64,000 nucleotides of DNA from Pseudomonas sp. NFR16. GTDB taxonomy: Bacteria; Pseudomonadota; Gammaproteobacteria; Pseudomonadales; Pseudomonadaceae. The DNA is taken from contig NZ_FNYJ01000002.1 in NCBI RefSeq assembly GCF_900108875.1, positions 345,383 through 409,382 of the forward strand. Direction: 5' to 3'. Made by a program: the position numbers and the translations under genes. Positions 62,501 through 64,000 of this stretch are shown piece by piece; position 1 is the stretch's first letter, and every line of letters starts with the position of its first letter. The notes under the pieces were generated by a model. It saw only the letters and a list, made by a program, of their open reading frames with translations, was not told where the DNA came from and did no database searches.

Positions 62501-63274
62501 TTACAGCTTGCGCACGCTCACCGAACCTGCGGCCCCTTGTGCACCTGACTGGCCCTTTTCCCCGTTCTTGCCCGACTTCGCGCCATCGGCGCGGTACACG
62601 ATACAGCCCTTGGAAGCGCCACCTTTGCCGCCGCGACCGCCTTCACCCCCCGCGCCACCAGCCCCGCCCTGGACATTGACTTGCACGTGATCATCCGGGA
62701 AGGCCGCAGGCAGTTCCAGCCGCACCAGCGCACCGGCCGCGCCCTCACGGCCGTTTCCGCCGTTGTCACCGTCGAAACCGCGACTGGCCGATCCCCAGGT
62801 GCAGCCCGGGTTCTCGCCGTTGCCGCCATCCAGACCCACGAACCCCGGCGATCCCGCACCGCCGCGGGCGTCGATCGACAGCAGGTCGGCCGTCAATTGC
62901 TCGACCCGGACGGTGAGGTTGCGACCTGGCAACGGTGCTTTCTCGAACGTGCCCGGCGCGCCGCGTGCCGTGATTTGCGCGCCGCTGCCCAGCTCGCCCC
63001 GCTTGACCTGCAGGCTGAACGGCTGAGGACTCGGCACGATGGCGATGCGTGACTCATGCCCCATGACCAGTTGATCGACCTTCACCTCGGTCAGGCCGGC
63101 GGGGATCAGCAGCGTGCCGTAATCGGCGACCTCCAGCCGCTCCAGTTGAAGCACGCTGGTGTTGCTCGGCAGACGCATCAGCGAGTGCGGCTCCACCGAG
63201 ATGGCCTGCGCCATCACCCAGGAACTGCTCAGGGCCGACAGCAGGCCCGCTGTCATCAACAACGCGTTACGCAT
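62501..63274 (-). CDS. Secreted glycine-rich collagen-like protein
   Basis: ATG at 63274, six bases after GGAGG, gives 257 residues: a signal peptide (MRNALLMTAGLLSALSSSWV..., cleavage near AQA) and a beta-rich domain of about 110 residues (LERLEVADYGTLLIPAGLTE). From about residue 135 comes a Gly-rich collagen-like half with irregular G-x-x triplets (GGAGSPGFVGLDGGNGENPG, GGAGGAGGEGGRGGKGG) containing two cysteines. The extended Gly segments suggest a surface or matrix protein. It overlaps the preceding DUF1145 gene by eight bases, so the two are translationally coupled. Confidence 0.75.
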   Translation of the reverse strand: MRNALLMTAGLLSALSSSWVMAQAISVEPHSLMRLPSNTSVLQLERLEVADYGTLLIPAGLTEVKVDQLVMGHESRIAIVPSPQPFSLQVKRGELGSGAQITARGAPGTFEKAPLPGRNLTVRVEQLTADLLSIDARGGAGSPGFVGLDGGNGENPGCTWGSASRGFDGDNGGNGREGAAGALVRLELPAAFPDDHVQVNVQGGAGGAGGEGGRGGKGGASKGCIVYRADGAKSGKNGEKGQSGAQGAAGSVSVRKL

Positions 63275-63542
63275 GGTGAACCTCCGCCTGACGGCGACCG
63301 AGTGAATGCAGGTGAAAGATGCCGAAGAAAACGATCTGCAGACGGTCGCGCCACGGATGAGGTCGCCCGCGCAAGCTGCCATTGAAAAGGAGCACTTCCA
63401 GCAGGTGAGTCAGCAATAAAAAGCCGCCCGCCAGTTTGATCAACACGTCAAAAGGATTTGGCAGGACAACGACCGCGTTGACCAGTACGACCAGCCAGAA
63501 CCCCAATGTCAGGATTTTTCCCAACCCCCAGAACAACTTCAT
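63267..63542 (-). CDS. DUF1145 membrane protein
   Basis: ATG at 63542 gives 91 residues starting MKLFWGLGKILTLGFWLVVL with two membrane helices (WLVVLVNAVVVLPNPFDVLI and KLAGGFLLLTHLLEVLLFNG) and a basic tail (GRRQAEVHHA). This is the DUF1145 pattern, a short inner-membrane protein of unknown role. The 3' end overlaps the collagen-like gene, whose ribosome-binding site lies within it. Confidence 0.85.
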   Translation of the reverse strand: MKLFWGLGKILTLGFWLVVLVNAVVVLPNPFDVLIKLAGGFLLLTHLLEVLLFNGSLRGRPHPWRDRLQIVFFGIFHLHSLGRRQAEVHHA

Positions 63543-63681
63543 GAAACGCCCCTGCTGTTTTTTTATTTCCGTGCGGCGAAAACGCTTCGCGCACAGTAAG
63601 GCCAGAGCAACGACTATGCCAGAAGATGATTTCAAAAATCTGCGCAATCAGGCGCGCGTCGTCCCGCCTGGCGGCCATAAA

Positions 63682-63705
63682 AAAACCCTGCCGAAGCAGG
63701 GTTTT
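63682..63705 (-). terminator. Intrinsic terminator of the OmpA-family gene
   Basis: AAAACCCTGC-CGAA-GCAGGGTTTT is a perfect 10-bp stem with a T-run on the minus strand, 17 bases after the stop codon of the truncated gene. Confidence 0.9.
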
Positions 63706-63721
63706 CCGGATCACGCATCAA

Positions 63722-64000
63722 TCAGCGATTGATCTTGATTTCCACACGGCGGTTCAACGCACGGCCATCAGCCGTTTTGTTGTCGGCCACTGGACGCGCT
63801 TCACCGTCGCCTTCGACTGAGACGAACGCACTGCGAGCAATGCCTGCGCTGACCAGATAATCAGTCACCGACTGCGCGCGTTTTTCCGACAGTTTCTGGT
63901 TGTAAGCATCGCTGCCTACGCTGTCGGTGTGGCCGCTGACGTGCAGTTGCACGTTCGGCGCTTCGGTTTTCAGCTTGGTCGCAACCATATCCAGTTGCTG
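63722..64000 (-). CDS. OmpA-family protein (N-terminus outside window)
   Basis: Only the last 92 residues are visible. They form the complete end of an OmpA C-terminal peptidoglycan-binding domain: VQLHVSGHTDSVGSDAYNQK, the conserved Arg in LSEKRAQSVTDYL, GDGEARPVADN and the closing GRALNRRVEIKINR. It could be a lipoprotein of the YiaD/OmpA class; the N-terminal anchor is beyond the window. A strong terminator follows. Confidence 0.9.
   Translation of the reverse strand, partial: QQLDMVATKLKTEAPNVQLHVSGHTDSVGSDAYNQKLSEKRAQSVTDYLVSAGIARSAFVSVEGDGEARPVADNKTADGRALNRRVEIKINR

Overview
The window is chromosomal DNA of a Pseudomonas, most likely of the fluorescens/syringae side of the genus. The evidence is the GC-rich coding DNA, the Pseudomonas-type intergenic palindromes (REP-like units and long inverted repeats carrying the GTAGGAGCGTGGCTTGTCCC core), the braCDEFG cluster, cvfB, the DUF2288 and DUF1145 genes, a TorF-type porin, and a gene order from a FabH-like synthase through hrpA, fadD1, fadD2, a lipase-like hydrolase, phaJ and rapA to an NbdA-like gene. 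I recognise that order from memory of P. aeruginosa (roughly PA3286 to PA3311). No rRNA, tRNA, CRISPR array, prophage or insertion sequence was seen.

Layout. 1-9.5 kb: small stress, envelope and hypothetical genes (YihY/BrkB, CsbD, CvfB, two lipoproteins, TorF porin), a DEAD-box RNA helicase and an MscS-family channel. 9.5-11 kb: a tandem array of three small secreted paralogues, each closed by the same hairpin terminator; copies 2 and 3 are almost identical. 11-21 kb: EamA transporter, azoreductase, LysR regulator, alpha/beta hydrolase, periplasmic PpiA, ABC exporter, FemAB/GNAT-like protein, and a porin preceded by a four-unit PHO-box-like array. 21-36.4 kb: a lipid and RNA-metabolism block with a KAS III-like synthase, HrpA, two tandem acyl-CoA ligases, a monoglyceride-lipase-like hydrolase, an (R)-enoyl-CoA hydratase and RapA. 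Two very small genes lie inside it, one resembling the cbb3-oxidase subunit CcoM with an Anr/FNR-like box upstream.

36.5-44.3 kb: MFS transporter, YkgJ-type cysteine cluster protein, an MHYT-GGDEF-EAL c-di-GMP enzyme, and a 728-residue protein carrying recognisable FtsZ/tubulin nucleotide-binding and catalytic loops. The last is the most unusual gene in the window. It stands alone, follows the c-di-GMP gene and is followed by a REP-rich gap. 44.6-49.6 kb: the branched-chain amino-acid ABC transporter braCDEFG. 50-64 kb: a divergent LysR/SDR pair (the SDR lacks the usual catalytic YxxxK), a lipoprotein, a COG2509-type flavoprotein, NhaA, a SlyB-like lipoprotein, PdxH, an OmpA-family lipoprotein with tryptophan-rich repeats and a histone-H1-like tail, a class C beta-lactamase-like esterase, DinG, a CopD-like membrane protein, a glycine-rich collagen-like secreted protein overlapping a DUF1145 gene, and a truncated OmpA-family gene.

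Many start codons were set from ribosome-binding sites and family starts rather than from the longest open frame. Functional calls rest on recognised motifs and recalled family knowledge; no database search was run.
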